From Oscillospiraceae bacterium (lineage in GTDB: Bacteria > Bacillota_A > Clostridia > Oscillospirales > Oscillospiraceae): DNA of 40,519 nt. The notes beneath the pieces were generated by a model. It made no database searches. It saw only the letters and a program-made list of their open reading frames with translations, and was not told where the DNA came from. The stretch lies in the NCBI GenBank assembly GCA_902786615.1, contig CADADE010000023.1, positions 1 through 40,519 on the forward strand. Direction: 5' to 3'. A program made the translations under genes and the position numbers. This document shows positions 1-7,225 of this stretch, one piece after another (position 1 is the first letter of the stretch; every line of letters begins with the position of its first letter).

Positions 1-465
1 GGTCTGATGGAAGGCGGTGTCGAACACGGCGACCATGGGCACGTCGCCCATCACGTCGCGGCAGGCCTTGATGCCGGTGATGTTGGCGGGGTTGTGCAGC
101 GGGGCAAAGGGGATGCACTCCTCGATGGCGGCCATGACGTCGTCGTCAATGCGGACGGAGTTTGCAAACTTCTCACCGCCATGAACCACGCGGTGACCGA
201 CAGCGTCGATCTCCTTCATGGAGCCGACAACGCCGTATTCCGCGCTGGTGAGCTTCTCAATGACCGCTGCAATCGCCTCGGAATGGGTGGGCATGGGGAC
301 GTCCTCATTGAAGACGGGCTTGCCGCCGACCAGGGGGCTGTGCTTGAGGTGACCGTCGATACCGATTCTCTCGCAGAGGCCCTTGGCCATGACCTGCTCG
401 GTCTCCATGTCGATGAGCTGGTACTTGAGAGAGGAGCTGCCGGCGTTGATAACTAAAATTTTCAT
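1..465 (-). CDS. ackA: Acetate kinase, N-terminal 155 residues (gene runs off the window)
   Basis: Acetate kinase interconverts acetate + ATP and acetyl phosphate + ADP, the ATP-yielding step of acetate fermentation in the cytoplasm. The reverse-strand product begins [17 protein letters not shown], the phosphate-binding beta-hairpin of the ASKHA-fold acetate/butyrate kinases, followed by [16 protein letters not shown] sequence (here [15 protein letters not shown]) and [10 protein letters not shown], all diagnostic for AckA. It stays open to base 1, so about 60% of the usual ~400 residues lies outside. The ATG at 465 is preceded by AGGGAAG at a normal distance. It is divergent from tmcAL, whose enzyme consumes acetate. 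Butyrate kinase is excluded by the HNP and GHRVVHGG segments. Confidence 0.96.
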   Translation of the reverse strand, partial: MKILVINAGSSSLKYQLIDMETEQVMAKGLCERIGIDGHLKHSPLVGGKPVFNEDVPMPTHSEAIAAVIEKLTSAEYGVVGSMKEIDAVGHRVVHGGEKFANSVRIDDDVMAAIEECIPFAPLHNPANITGIKACRDVMGDVPMVAVFDTAFHQT

Positions 466-482
466 GATTTCTTCCCTTTCTA

Positions 483-511
483 TTGTAATTGTTGCGCTTG
501 TAAACTAAAAT
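483..511 (+). promoter_or_regulatory. Sigma-A-type promoter for tmcAL
   Basis: TTGTAA (483-488), 17-bp spacer, TAAAAT (506-511), about 60 bp before the tmcAL start in an AT-rich gap of an otherwise GC-rich region. Found by eye only. No equally good promoter for ackA was found on the other strand of this 111-bp gap. Confidence 0.5.
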
Positions 512-576
512 AGTGTCAGCCCTATTCTAATACATTTGCAGGAAAAAGCAAGAATATTTTTAAGGAGCGGCTCAAC

Positions 577-1761
577 GTGCGCACAGTCGGCATTGTCTGC
601 GAATATAATCCTTTTCATAAGGGGCATCTTTACATGCTGCGGGAGGTACGCCGCGTGCTCGGAGACGATACGACAATCGTCTGCGTCCTGTCCGGGGACT
701 TCGTGCAGCGGGGCGAGGCTGCGGTTTTCGATAAGTTCTCCCGCGCCGAGGCCGCCTGCCGCTGCGGGGCGGATCTGGTGCTGGAGCTGCCGCTTCCGTG
801 GTGCCTCCGCTCGGCGGAGGGCTTTGCCGCCGGGGCGGTCTCTCTGCTTGCGGCGGCGGGCTGTGATACCCTGGCCTTCGGCAGCGAGAGCGGCGATTTA
901 TCCGCGCTCGGGAGACTCGCGGACTTTCTGCTCGATCCGGCGGCTGGCGGTGCGATCCGAAGCCTCATGGAGGGGGACAGAAGCCTCTCCTTCGCCCGCG
1001 CCCGGCAGCGGGCGGCGGAGGAGCGGCTGGGGGAGGACGCGCGCCTGCTCGCGGCAGCGAACGACATCCTCGCGGTGGAATACCTGAAGGCGATCAAGAG
1101 AAACAACAATCCCATGCAGGCACTTGCCATCCGGCGAAGGGGCGGCGGGCACGACAGCCTCGACGCGGACGAATACCCCTCCGCCATGCTTCTTCGCGCT
1201 TCGATAGGAAGGGGGGAGGACGTGTCCGCCTTTATCCCGGAGGAGGCGCGGCGGGTTTATGAGAAAAGCGTCAGCCTGAACGCAGACCGACTGGAAACGG
1301 CGCTCCTGTCCCGCCTGCTCACGCTTCCGGCGGAGCGCTTTGAAGCCCTGCCCGACGCTTCCGGCGGGGCCGGGCGGCATCTGTATAAGGCCATGCGCGC
1401 AGGCGGCGGCCTGCGCGAGATCGCCGCAAGAGCGACGACCAAGGGCTATACCGGGGCACGCATGCGGCGTATGCTCCTGTGTGCGGCGCTGGGGATCAGC
1501 GTGGAGGACGGGGAAGGCACCCCGCCGTATCTGCGCCCTCTCGCGGCAAACGAACGGGGCAGGGCGATTTTACACGGCGGCAGGGAAGAGCGCGCGCTCC
1601 CGACCGTCGTCAAGCCCGCCGCAGTTCGGGCGCTGGGGGCGCGCTGTACCGGCGTTTTTTCGCTCGGCGCGAACGCCCACGATCTCTACCGCCTCGCATG
1701 TGCGGAGCCGTCGGCGTTCAGACCGGACGAGGATTGGAAAAGAGCGCCCGCCCTTGTCTAA
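577..1761 (+). CDS. tmcAL: tRNA(Met) cytidine acetate ligase (TmcAL)
   Basis: TmcAL (Bacillus YlbM family) activates acetate with ATP to acetyl-adenylate and makes N4-acetylcytidine at wobble position 34 of elongator tRNA-Met. The 394-aa product starts VRTVGIVCEYNPFHKGH: the FHKGH stretch is the HxGH nucleotidyltransferase signature, followed by SGDFVQRGEAA and, near residue 55, FSRAEAACRCGADLVLELP, typical of the family. Length is normal. GTG at 577 is chosen because TAAGGAG (561-567) sits 9 nt upstream and the family begins right at this beta-strand. It is divergently transcribed from ackA, placing an acetate-consuming tRNA enzyme beside the acetate-producing kinase. Downstream comes the liv operon with its own promoter. 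Confidence 0.9.
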   Translation: MRTVGIVCEYNPFHKGHLYMLREVRRVLGDDTTIVCVLSGDFVQRGEAAVFDKFSRAEAACRCGADLVLELPLPWCLRSAEGFAAGAVSLLAAAGCDTLAFGSESGDLSALGRLADFLLDPAAGGAIRSLMEGDRSLSFARARQRAAEERLGEDARLLAAANDILAVEYLKAIKRNNNPMQALAIRRRGGGHDSLDADEYPSAMLLRASIGRGEDVSAFIPEEARRVYEKSVSLNADRLETALLSRLLTLPAERFEALPDASGGAGRHLYKAMRAGGGLREIAARATTKGYTGARMRRMLLCAALGISVEDGEGTPPYLRPLAANERGRAILHGGREERALPTVVKPAAVRALGARCTGVFSLGANAHDLYRLACAEPSAFRPDEDWKRAPALV

Positions 1762-1812
1762 AATGCCGAAAGAAAACGAAAAAGAAGTTCAATATTTTGA
1801 AAAATCCTACAA

Positions 1813-1841
1813 TTGCAATTTAGCGCCATAAAGTACATAAT
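1813..1841 (+). promoter_or_regulatory. Sigma-A-type promoter of the liv operon
   Basis: TTGCAA (1813-1818), 17-bp spacer, CATAAT (1836-1841). Predicted transcription start near 1848, giving a ~55-nt leader that contains the palindrome at 1857-1874 and the AGGAGG ribosome site before 1903. Confidence 0.55.
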
Positions 1842-1856
1842 AGGCTTATCTCAGAT

Positions 1857-1874
1857 CAAAGACAGTTGTCTTTG
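1857..1874. promoter_or_regulatory. Perfect palindrome, candidate operator of the liv operon
   Basis: CAAAGACAGTTGTCTTTG: two perfect 8-bp arms (CAAAGACA / TGTCTTTG) around GT. It lies about 10 bp downstream of the predicted transcription start and 28 bp before the SBP start codon, the usual place for a roadblock repressor site. It could also be a short leader hairpin; there is no T-run after it, so it is not a terminator. The regulator is unknown. Confidence 0.5.
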
Positions 1875-1902
1875 AAATACGGACGTAACAGGAGGAAACA
1901 CA

Positions 1903-3066
1903 ATGAAAAAGTATCTGGCTTTGGCTTTGGCCCTGACTATGGTATTCAGCTTCTGTGCCTTCGGCGCTTCCGCTTATGCCGACAATCCCGTCGTGAAAAT
2001 CGGCGTGTTTGAGCCCCAGTCCGGCGACAACGGCGCGGGCGGCAAGCAGGAAGTCCTGGGCATGCAGTACGCCAATTCCCTGGCCCCGACCGTTGAGATC
2101 GGCGGCACCACCTATGATGTTGAGCTTGTCTACGCGGACAATGCGTCCTCCAACGACAAGGCTCCCACCGCAGCCCAGACCCTGATCTCCAGCGGCGTGT
2201 CTCTGGTCCTCGGCTCCTACGGCTCCGGCGTCTCCATCGCGGCGAGCGATACCTTCGACGCTGCCGGCGTTCCCGCCATCGGCGTTACCTGCACCAACCC
2301 CCAGGTGACTGCGGGCTGCGATGTGTACTTCCGCATCTGCTTCCTCGACCCCTTCCAGGGCACCGTCCTTGCTAACTTCGCCAAGAACGAGCTCGGCGCG
2401 ACCAAGGCTTACTGCCTCGCCAAGCAGGGCGACGACTACTCCGGCGGTCTGTGCAACTACTTCATTGAAGCCTTCGGCAAGGACAACTGCGTCTATGAGC
2501 AGTTCCCGGAAGGCACCTCCGACTACTCCACCTACATCACCAACGCCCAGAACCAGGGCTGCGACGTGTTCTTCTCTCCCGTGTCCACCGAGGCTGCGGC
2601 TCAGATCATCGCCAAGGCTGACACCCAGGCCCTGGGCATGCCCATCCTGGCCGGCGACACCTGGGACTCCAACGTCATCCTGCAGGCCGCCAAGGGCACC
2701 AATGTCAAGATCTGCGTGACCACCTTCTACCAGGAAGGCGCGAATGCCGACTTTGACGCCGGCATCAAGGCCTGGATCAACGGCGACGCGACCGCCAAGG
2801 CCAATAACGGCGGCAACGACGAGCTGGCTGCCGTCACCGTCATGGGCTACGACGCCTACAACATGGCTCTTGAGGCTCTCAAGGCCGCCGGTTCCACCGA
2901 TCCCTCCGCTGTGCTGGAGGTTCTCCCCTCCGTCAGCTATGAAGGCGTGACCGGCAAGATCGCCTTTGACGACATCGGCGACGCTCTGCGCGACAGCGCC
3001 TTCGTCAAGCAGTGCAACACCGAGACCGGCGTTTGGGACTTCGTCAGCGTGGCAACCGTCGGCTGA
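1903..3066 (+). CDS. livJ: Branched-chain amino-acid ABC transporter substrate-binding protein
   Basis: Type I periplasmic-binding-fold protein that captures leucine/isoleucine/valine (or related) outside the membrane and delivers them to LivHM. 387 aa, close to the family norm. Residues 1-26 form a signal peptide with predicted signal peptidase I cleavage at A24-Y-A26|D27. The mature start VVKIGVFEPQSGDNGAGG is the typical Peripla_BP_6 first strand, followed by VLGSYGSGVSIAASDTFD and PAIGVTCTNP in the ligand cleft. Odd: Cys18 is preceded by FSF, which does not fit a lipobox, so the protein lacks the usual Gram-positive lipid anchor. Strong AGGAGG ribosome site. First gene of livJHMGF; substrate range cannot be read from sequence. 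Confidence 0.92.
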   Translation: MKKYLALALALTMVFSFCAFGASAYADNPVVKIGVFEPQSGDNGAGGKQEVLGMQYANSLAPTVEIGGTTYDVELVYADNASSNDKAPTAAQTLISSGVSLVLGSYGSGVSIAASDTFDAAGVPAIGVTCTNPQVTAGCDVYFRICFLDPFQGTVLANFAKNELGATKAYCLAKQGDDYSGGLCNYFIEAFGKDNCVYEQFPEGTSDYSTYITNAQNQGCDVFFSPVSTEAAAQIIAKADTQALGMPILAGDTWDSNVILQAAKGTNVKICVTTFYQEGANADFDAGIKAWINGDATAKANNGGNDELAAVTVMGYDAYNMALEALKAAGSTDPSAVLEVLPSVSYEGVTGKIAFDDIGDALRDSAFVKQCNTETGVWDFVSVATVG

Positions 3067-3089
3067 GTTCCGGACTGAAAAAGAACCTT

Positions 3090-3121
3090 TTGCTGGCGGG
3101 GGCCGCTGCTCCCGCCAGCAA
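3090..3121 (+). promoter_or_regulatory. Stem-loop between SBP and permease genes
   Basis: Perfect 11-bp arms TTGCTGGCGGG (3090-3100) and CCCGCCAGCAA (3111-3121) around a 10-nt loop, 23 nt after the livJ stop. No T-run follows, so it more likely protects the upstream SBP message from 3' decay (giving more SBP than permease) than ends transcription; partial termination is possible. Confidence 0.7.
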
Positions 3122-3175
3122 TGCTATGTAAAAGTATCCTCATAAAATATCCTCCTGTAGGAAGGAAGCCTGTTT

Positions 3176-4102
3176 ATGGATGCATTAAAAACGACTCTTC
3201 CCTATATCATCTCCGGCATCTCCGTCGGCGGACAGTATGCCCTGATCGCCATCGGCTATACGATGGTGTACGGCATATTGCGCCTCATTAACTTCGCCCA
3301 CGGCGATGTGTTCATGGTGGCGGGCCTCATGATGGTATATCTCACGGCCTCTCTGCCGCTGTATCTGGCAATCCCGCTGATGATCATTCTGACGGTGCTG
3401 CTCGGCTTCACGATCGAGCGCGTGGCGTACAAGCCGCTTCGCACCGCACCGCGCATGTCCGTCATGATCTCGGCTATCGGCGTGAGCTATCTGCTCCAGA
3501 ACCTCGCCCTCTACATCACGGGCGGCCTGAACAAGAACTACCCCCAGATCCCCTGGATCTCCGACCGCATCAGCATCTTCGGCATGGAGACCTCGCGCGT
3601 CACGGTGATTACCCCGTTTCTCACGATCATCCTGGTCGTGGCGCTGGTGCAGCTTATCAACCACACCAAGATCGGCATGGCGATGCGCGCCGTGTCCCGT
3701 GATTTTGAGACCTCCCAGCTCATGGGCATTCAGATTAACCGCGTCATCTCCGCGACCTTTATTATCGGCACCTTCCTCGCCGCGGTCGGCTCCATCCTCT
3801 TCTTCACGAACTACCCCGGCGTGGTGCCCACGTCCGGCGCGATGCCCGGCCTGAAAGCCTTCGTCGCGGCGGTGTTCGGCGGCATCGGCTCGATCCCCGG
3901 CGCGGTGATCGGCGCGTTCATCATCGGCGTGGCAGAGAGCGTCATCAAGGGGCTTGACACGATCCTGATCGTCAACGGCGCGATCAGCGAGCAGATCGGC
4001 CTTGCCACCTTCTCGGACGCGTTCACATTCGTGCTGCTGATCATCATTCTGGTCTTCAAGCCCACGGGTCTCTTTGGCGAGAAGAGCACGGACAAGGTCT
4101 GA
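3176..4102 (+). CDS. livH: Branched-chain amino-acid ABC transporter permease LivH
   Basis: One of two membrane subunits of the Liv importer. 308 aa, about eight hydrophobic segments, with the family hallmark GYTMVYGILRLINFAHGD near residues 27-44 and the cytoplasmic coupling region SRDFETSQLMGIQINRVI around residue 175-195. C-terminal FGGIGSIPGAVIGAFIIG is also typical. ATG at 3176 has GAAGGAAG 7 nt upstream. Expressed from the livJ promoter through the 3090-3121 stem-loop; livM follows 13 nt after the stop. Family assignment is firm; the exact amino acid carried is inferred from the whole operon. Confidence 0.94.
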   Translation: MDALKTTLPYIISGISVGGQYALIAIGYTMVYGILRLINFAHGDVFMVAGLMMVYLTASLPLYLAIPLMIILTVLLGFTIERVAYKPLRTAPRMSVMISAIGVSYLLQNLALYITGGLNKNYPQIPWISDRISIFGMETSRVTVITPFLTIILVVALVQLINHTKIGMAMRAVSRDFETSQLMGIQINRVISATFIIGTFLAAVGSILFFTNYPGVVPTSGAMPGLKAFVAAVFGGIGSIPGAVIGAFIIGVAESVIKGLDTILIVNGAISEQIGLATFSDAFTFVLLIIILVFKPTGLFGEKSTDKV

Positions 4103-4115
4103 AAGGAGGGCGCAT

Positions 4116-5273
4116 ATGATCGAAAAGAGAAACAAAAAAGGCGCATGGCTCGCCTTTATCGCGGTCCTGGCCTTCCTCGGCCTCGTCTTTGCCCTTGACC
4201 AGATCATCAAGCCCACCGACAGGCTGGGCATGCTGCTGATCGTTTTGCAGAAGGGCTCCGTCTACGCCCTGGCCGCCGTGTCCATGAACCTGCTGAACGG
4301 CTACACGGGCCTGTTCTCCCTTGGTCACGCGGGCTTCATGCTGCTCGGCGCGTACACCTACGCCATTTTCACCATCCCCGACAAATCCCGCGACGCGGTG
4401 TATCAGTACTATCACGCGGCGATCCGCTTCTCCATCCCGGAAGTGCTGTCGAAGCACATGGGCGGCTTCGGCACGGCTCTCGGCATTCTGATCGCCCTGA
4501 TCCTCGCGGGCTGCGTGGCGGCGCTGCTGGCCTGGCTGATCGGCCTGCCGGTCCTGCGCCTCAAGTCCGACTATCTGGCTATCGCGACGCTCGGCTTTGC
4601 GGAGATCATCCGCGCCGTTTTCCAGTGGAGCAAGCTCGGCCCCGTCACAAACGGGTCGAACCTGCTGAAAAACTTTGCCCGCGCCAGCAAATTCAAATTG
4701 GAGATCGGGGCAACAAAGCTGAGTCTTTCAACCTTTGTGCCGGTCTTGATCGCCACGGTATCCATCGCGCTCATTGTCCTGATCGTAAACTCCACCTATG
4801 GCCGCGCCTTCAAGGCCATCCGGGACGATGAAATCGCGGCGGAGGCCATGGGCATCAACCTCGCAAAGCACAAGATGATCTCCTTCGTCACCAGCTCCTT
4901 CTTCGCGGGCGTTGCCGGCGCGACGCTTGCGATGGTGCTCTCCATCGCCCAGGCCAACAACTTCAAATCCGCCATGACCTATGAGATCCTGCTCATGGTC
5001 GTGCTCGGCGGCATCGGGTCGATAACCGGCTCCGTGATCGGCTCCGTCCTTTTCGTGGCGGCGTCGGAATGGTGGCTGCGCGGCCTGGACTCCGGCAAAT
5101 TCCTGGGCATCGAAGCGCCTAATATCTTCCGCAACGGCTTCCGCCTGGTCGTCTTTTCCGTCATTATCATGATCGTGGTTCTCTTCTTCCGCCAGGGCAT
5201 CATGGGCGAAAAGGAGCTGCCTGACCTGTTCCGGAAAAAGAAAAAGGCCCCGGCAAAGGAGGCGCAGTCATGA
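4116..5273 (+). CDS. livM: Branched-chain amino-acid ABC transporter permease LivM
   Basis: Second membrane subunit of the Liv importer, 385 aa. After a basic N-terminus it has ~9-10 membrane segments with the signatures LNGYTGLFSLGHAGFMLLGAY-type loop (near residues 63-80) and FKAIRDDEIAAEAMGIN (near residue 232), the EAA-like loop that contacts the ATPases. C-terminal FFRQGIMGEKEL is typical of LivM. The start is set at ATG 4116, not further upstream in frame, because GAAAGGAGGG (4101-4110) is correctly spaced for it. Its stop overlaps the livG start (ATGA), indicating translational coupling. Confidence 0.94.
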   Translation: MIEKRNKKGAWLAFIAVLAFLGLVFALDQIIKPTDRLGMLLIVLQKGSVYALAAVSMNLLNGYTGLFSLGHAGFMLLGAYTYAIFTIPDKSRDAVYQYYHAAIRFSIPEVLSKHMGGFGTALGILIALILAGCVAALLAWLIGLPVLRLKSDYLAIATLGFAEIIRAVFQWSKLGPVTNGSNLLKNFARASKFKLEIGATKLSLSTFVPVLIATVSIALIVLIVNSTYGRAFKAIRDDEIAAEAMGINLAKHKMISFVTSSFFAGVAGATLAMVLSIAQANNFKSAMTYEILLMVVLGGIGSITGSVIGSVLFVAASEWWLRGLDSGKFLGIEAPNIFRNGFRLVVFSVIIMIVVLFFRQGIMGEKELPDLFRKKKKAPAKEAQS

Positions 5274-6124
5274 GCGAAACGAAAACCATACTCTCCGTTG
5301 AGCATGTGACCATGCAGTTCGGCGGCGTGGTCGCCGTGAACGACCTCAGCATGGAGGTTCGGGAAGGGGAGATCGTCGCCATCATCGGCCCGAACGGCGC
5401 GGGCAAGACCACGGCCTTCAACGTCATCACGGGCGTGTACGCCCCGACCAACGGGCGCGTCTACTTTGACGGGGACTGCGTCGTGGAGAACTACCCCCAC
5501 GGCAAGATGAAAAAGAATTACCTCGGCGAGAACGCGGAGCTGTATAAGCAGGTGAAGGAGCCGACGCCCGATCAGCTCACCAAGCTCGGCATGGCGCGCA
5601 CCTTCCAGAACATACGCCTGTGGAAGAGCATGACGGTGTTTGACAATATCCTTGTTGCCAAGCACCTCAAACGCAGCAGCAATCTCTTCTCCGCGGCCTT
5701 CCGTCTCAACCGCGCGGAGGAGCAGAAGAACCGCCGCGAGGTCATGGAGCTGCTCAAAATCGTCGGCCTTGACGATGTGAAGGACGATCTCGCGACCAGC
5801 CTGCCCTACGGCAAGCAGCGCCGCCTGGAAATCGCGCGCGCCCTTGCCACGCACCCGAAGCTGCTGCTGCTGGACGAACCGGCGGCGGGCATGAACCCGC
5901 AGGAGACGCTGGAGCTCACGCAGTTTATCGGGCAGATCCGCAAGGACTTCAACGTGTCCATTGTCCTGATCGAGCACCACATGGATCTCGTCATGGACAT
6001 CTCCGACCGCATTTACGTTCTCGACTTCGGCCGTCTGATCGCGCAGGGAGTACCTGAGGAGATCCAGACCAACGAGAAGGTGATCGACGCTTATCTGGGG
6101 GTGGTAGACGATGCTGAAAATTGA
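5270..6124 (+). CDS. livG: Branched-chain amino-acid ABC transporter ATPase LivG
   Basis: Cytoplasmic ATPase of the Liv importer, 284 aa. Walker A GPNGAGKT (residues 40-47), Q-loop in ARTFQNIRLW, signature LPYGKQRRLEIARAL in place of LSGGQ (normal for LivG), Walker B LLLLDEPAAGMNP and switch histidine in LIEHHMDLV. Compared with textbook LivG there is an extra ~23 residues between the DG after Walker A (FDGD) and GMARTFQ (about residues 72-110), rich in charged residues. Overlaps livM by 4 bp and livF by 14 bp, so the subunits are translationally coupled. Confidence 0.95.
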   Translation: MSETKTILSVEHVTMQFGGVVAVNDLSMEVREGEIVAIIGPNGAGKTTAFNVITGVYAPTNGRVYFDGDCVVENYPHGKMKKNYLGENAELYKQVKEPTPDQLTKLGMARTFQNIRLWKSMTVFDNILVAKHLKRSSNLFSAAFRLNRAEEQKNRREVMELLKIVGLDDVKDDLATSLPYGKQRRLEIARALATHPKLLLLDEPAAGMNPQETLELTQFIGQIRKDFNVSIVLIEHHMDLVMDISDRIYVLDFGRLIAQGVPEEIQTNEKVIDAYLGVVDDAEN

Positions 6125-6815
6125 CAATCTGCAGGTATCCTACGGCGGCATCCGCGCCCTGCGCGGCATCAGCCTCGAGGTGCCCGACGGCAAGATCGTG
6201 ACCCTCATCGGGGCAAACGGCGCGGGCAAGTCCACGACGCTGCGCACCATCTCCGGCCTTGTGAAGGCGGACAGCGGCTCCATCACCTATGACGGGCAGG
6301 AGCTTCTCGGCCAGCCCATTTACAAGATCCTGCAAAAGGGCATCGCCCTCGTGCCGGAGGGGCGGCGCGTGTTCACAAACCTCACGGTGCTGGAAAACCT
6401 CAAAATCGGCGCGTACCTTAGAAACGACAAAGCCCAGATCGAGAAGGATCTGGACTGGGTGTATGAGCTTTTCCCCCGTTTGAAGGAGCGTTCCTGGCAG
6501 GCCGGCGGCACCCTCTCCGGCGGCGAGCAGCAGATGCTGGCCGTGGCGCGGGCGCTGATGGGCAAGCCCAGGGTCATCATGATGGACGAACCCTCCCTCG
6601 GCCTTGCGCCGCTGGTGGTCAAGGACATATTTGATATCATCCGCCAGATCAACGCCCAGGGCGTGACTGTCCTGCTTATCGAGCAGAACGCCAACATGGC
6701 CCTCAAAATCGCGGACTACGCCTATGTGCTCGAGACCGGCAAGATCGGCCTCTCCGGCACGGGGCGCGAGCTTCTGGTGAACGAGGACGTCAAGCGCGCC
6801 TATCTCGGAAGCTGA
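6111..6815 (+). CDS. livF: Branched-chain amino-acid ABC transporter ATPase LivF
   Basis: Second ATPase of the Liv importer, 234 aa, standard LivF length. Walker A GANGAGKS (residues 34-41), family motif VPEGRRVFTNLTVLENL, signature LSGGEQQMLAVARAL, Walker B VIMMDEPSLGLAP and LLIEQNANMAL with the Q-N variation in place of the switch histidine that is normal for LivF. Start ATG at 6111 lies inside the end of livG. Last gene of the operon; a terminator follows at 6833. Confidence 0.96.
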   Translation: MLKIDNLQVSYGGIRALRGISLEVPDGKIVTLIGANGAGKSTTLRTISGLVKADSGSITYDGQELLGQPIYKILQKGIALVPEGRRVFTNLTVLENLKIGAYLRNDKAQIEKDLDWVYELFPRLKERSWQAGGTLSGGEQQMLAVARALMGKPRVIMMDEPSLGLAPLVVKDIFDIIRQINAQGVTVLLIEQNANMALKIADYAYVLETGKIGLSGTGRELLVNEDVKRAYLGS

Positions 6816-6832
6816 AACAGCATACAGAACGC

Positions 6833-6869
6833 AAAACCTGTCGTCCCGATTTCGAGGCGGCAGGTTTTT
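6833..6869 (+). terminator. Rho-independent terminator of the liv operon
   Basis: AAAACCTGTCG (6833-6843) pairs with CGGCAGGTTTT (6858-6868) with one G-U pair; the downstream arm runs into TTTTT. 17 nt after the livF stop. Confidence 0.85.
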
Positions 6870-6885
6870 GATGACATTTGTCTCG

Positions 6886-6914
6886 TTGACAAATTCAGAC
6901 ATCTTATGTAAAAT
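6886..6914 (+). promoter_or_regulatory. Strong sigma-A promoter of the small-peptide transcript
   Basis: TTGACA (6886-6891), 17-bp spacer, TAAAAT (6909-6914). Near-consensus and separated from the liv operon by the terminator just upstream, so it starts an independent transcript at about 6921. Confidence 0.75.
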
Positions 6915-6974
6915 ATAAACACCCCGATCAGGGGACGGTGAAGAGTTGAACATTCACACGCAGGCGGTTGGTTC

Positions 6975-6998
6975 CATCATTCCCGAAAGGGGGTGATG
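6975..6998 (+). promoter_or_regulatory. Hairpin that buries the Shine-Dalgarno of the 37-aa peptide
   Basis: CATCATTCCC (6975-6984) can pair over 10 bp (two G-U) with GGGGGTGATG (6989-6998) around a GAAA tetraloop. The 3' arm contains the Shine-Dalgarno, AAAGGGGGTGAT, one mismatch from the anti-SD complement. The likely start codon (7002) sits just after the stem. The mRNA 5' end (CACCCC, 6920-6925) could also pair with GGGGTG of the same site. Implies translation is off unless the leader refolds or is processed. Confidence 0.65.
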
Positions 6999-7001
6999 CG
7001 T

Positions 7002-7115
7002 ATGCGTCTCACCTTCCACATAGGAAAGTACACCGTGACGATTATCGTCCGGAAAACTTCCAAGAAGGCAAAGACACAGCACGATAAAAAATCTGCCGCC
7101 ACTCTGCACAAGTGA
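7002..7115 (+). CDS. 37-aa basic peptide, candidate type I toxin-like protein
   Basis: I do not recognise a named family. The peptide starts MRLTFHIGKYTVTIIV, a 14-residue hydrophobic/beta-branched stretch, then becomes lysine-rich (about ten Lys/Arg, one Asp) and ends LHK. That is unlike the long transmembrane helices of Fst, TxpA or BsrG toxins but compatible with a cationic membrane- or nucleic-acid-binding peptide. Start 7002 is preferred to ATG 6996 because the Shine-Dalgarno overlaps 6996. It has a private near-consensus promoter (6886-6914), a structured leader and an opposite-strand RNA gene overlapping its last ten codons. Alternatives: a leader peptide (but no controlled gene follows: prfA has its own promoter) or a chance reading frame. 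Toxicity is inference. Confidence 0.6.
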   Translation: MRLTFHIGKYTVTIIVRKTSKKAKTQHDKKSAATLHK

Positions 7116-7188
7116 CAGCAGGTTTTGTGGCTTTGCCACATTTCTGGTTGATACTTTGAGGAGCTAACCGTGTGCGTGGTTCGCTCTT
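7086..7188 (-). ncRNA. ~100-nt structured antisense RNA
   Basis: Bounded by a perfect consensus promoter (7196-7224) and an intrinsic terminator (stem arms 7111-7121 and 7093-7103, then six U). Within it: a 5' hairpin GAGCGAACC/GGTTAGCTC (one mismatch, 7171-7190 region), a middle hairpin TGTGGC-AAA-GCCACA (7126-7140) and the terminator stem CTGCTGTCACT/AGTGGCGGCAG. It contains no credible reading frame. It is complementary to the last ~30 nt of the peptide gene and to ~75 nt of its 3' region, the arrangement of TxpA/RatA or BsrG/SR4. I see no match to 6S, SRP RNA or tmRNA. Confidence 0.6.
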
Positions 7189-7195
7189 CACTGTT

Positions 7196-7224
7196 ATTAT
7201 AGGGCAAACGGGCGCTTTTGTCAA
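7196..7224 (-). promoter_or_regulatory. Perfect consensus sigma-A promoter, minus strand
   Basis: On the minus strand: TTGACA (7224-7219), 17-bp spacer, TATAAT (7201-7196), exact consensus at both boxes. No minus-strand protein gene lies downstream before the liv terminator, so its product should be the RNA at 7086-7188. Confidence 0.85.
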
Positions 7225-7225
7225 T

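Noticed and set aside
6937..7189. Similar 5' sequences (GTGAAGAG ... GAAC ... CGGTT) near the start of the peptide mRNA and of the antisense RNA
   Set aside because: Only an 8-base identity plus scattered matches; could be chance, so not used as evidence for a functional repeat.
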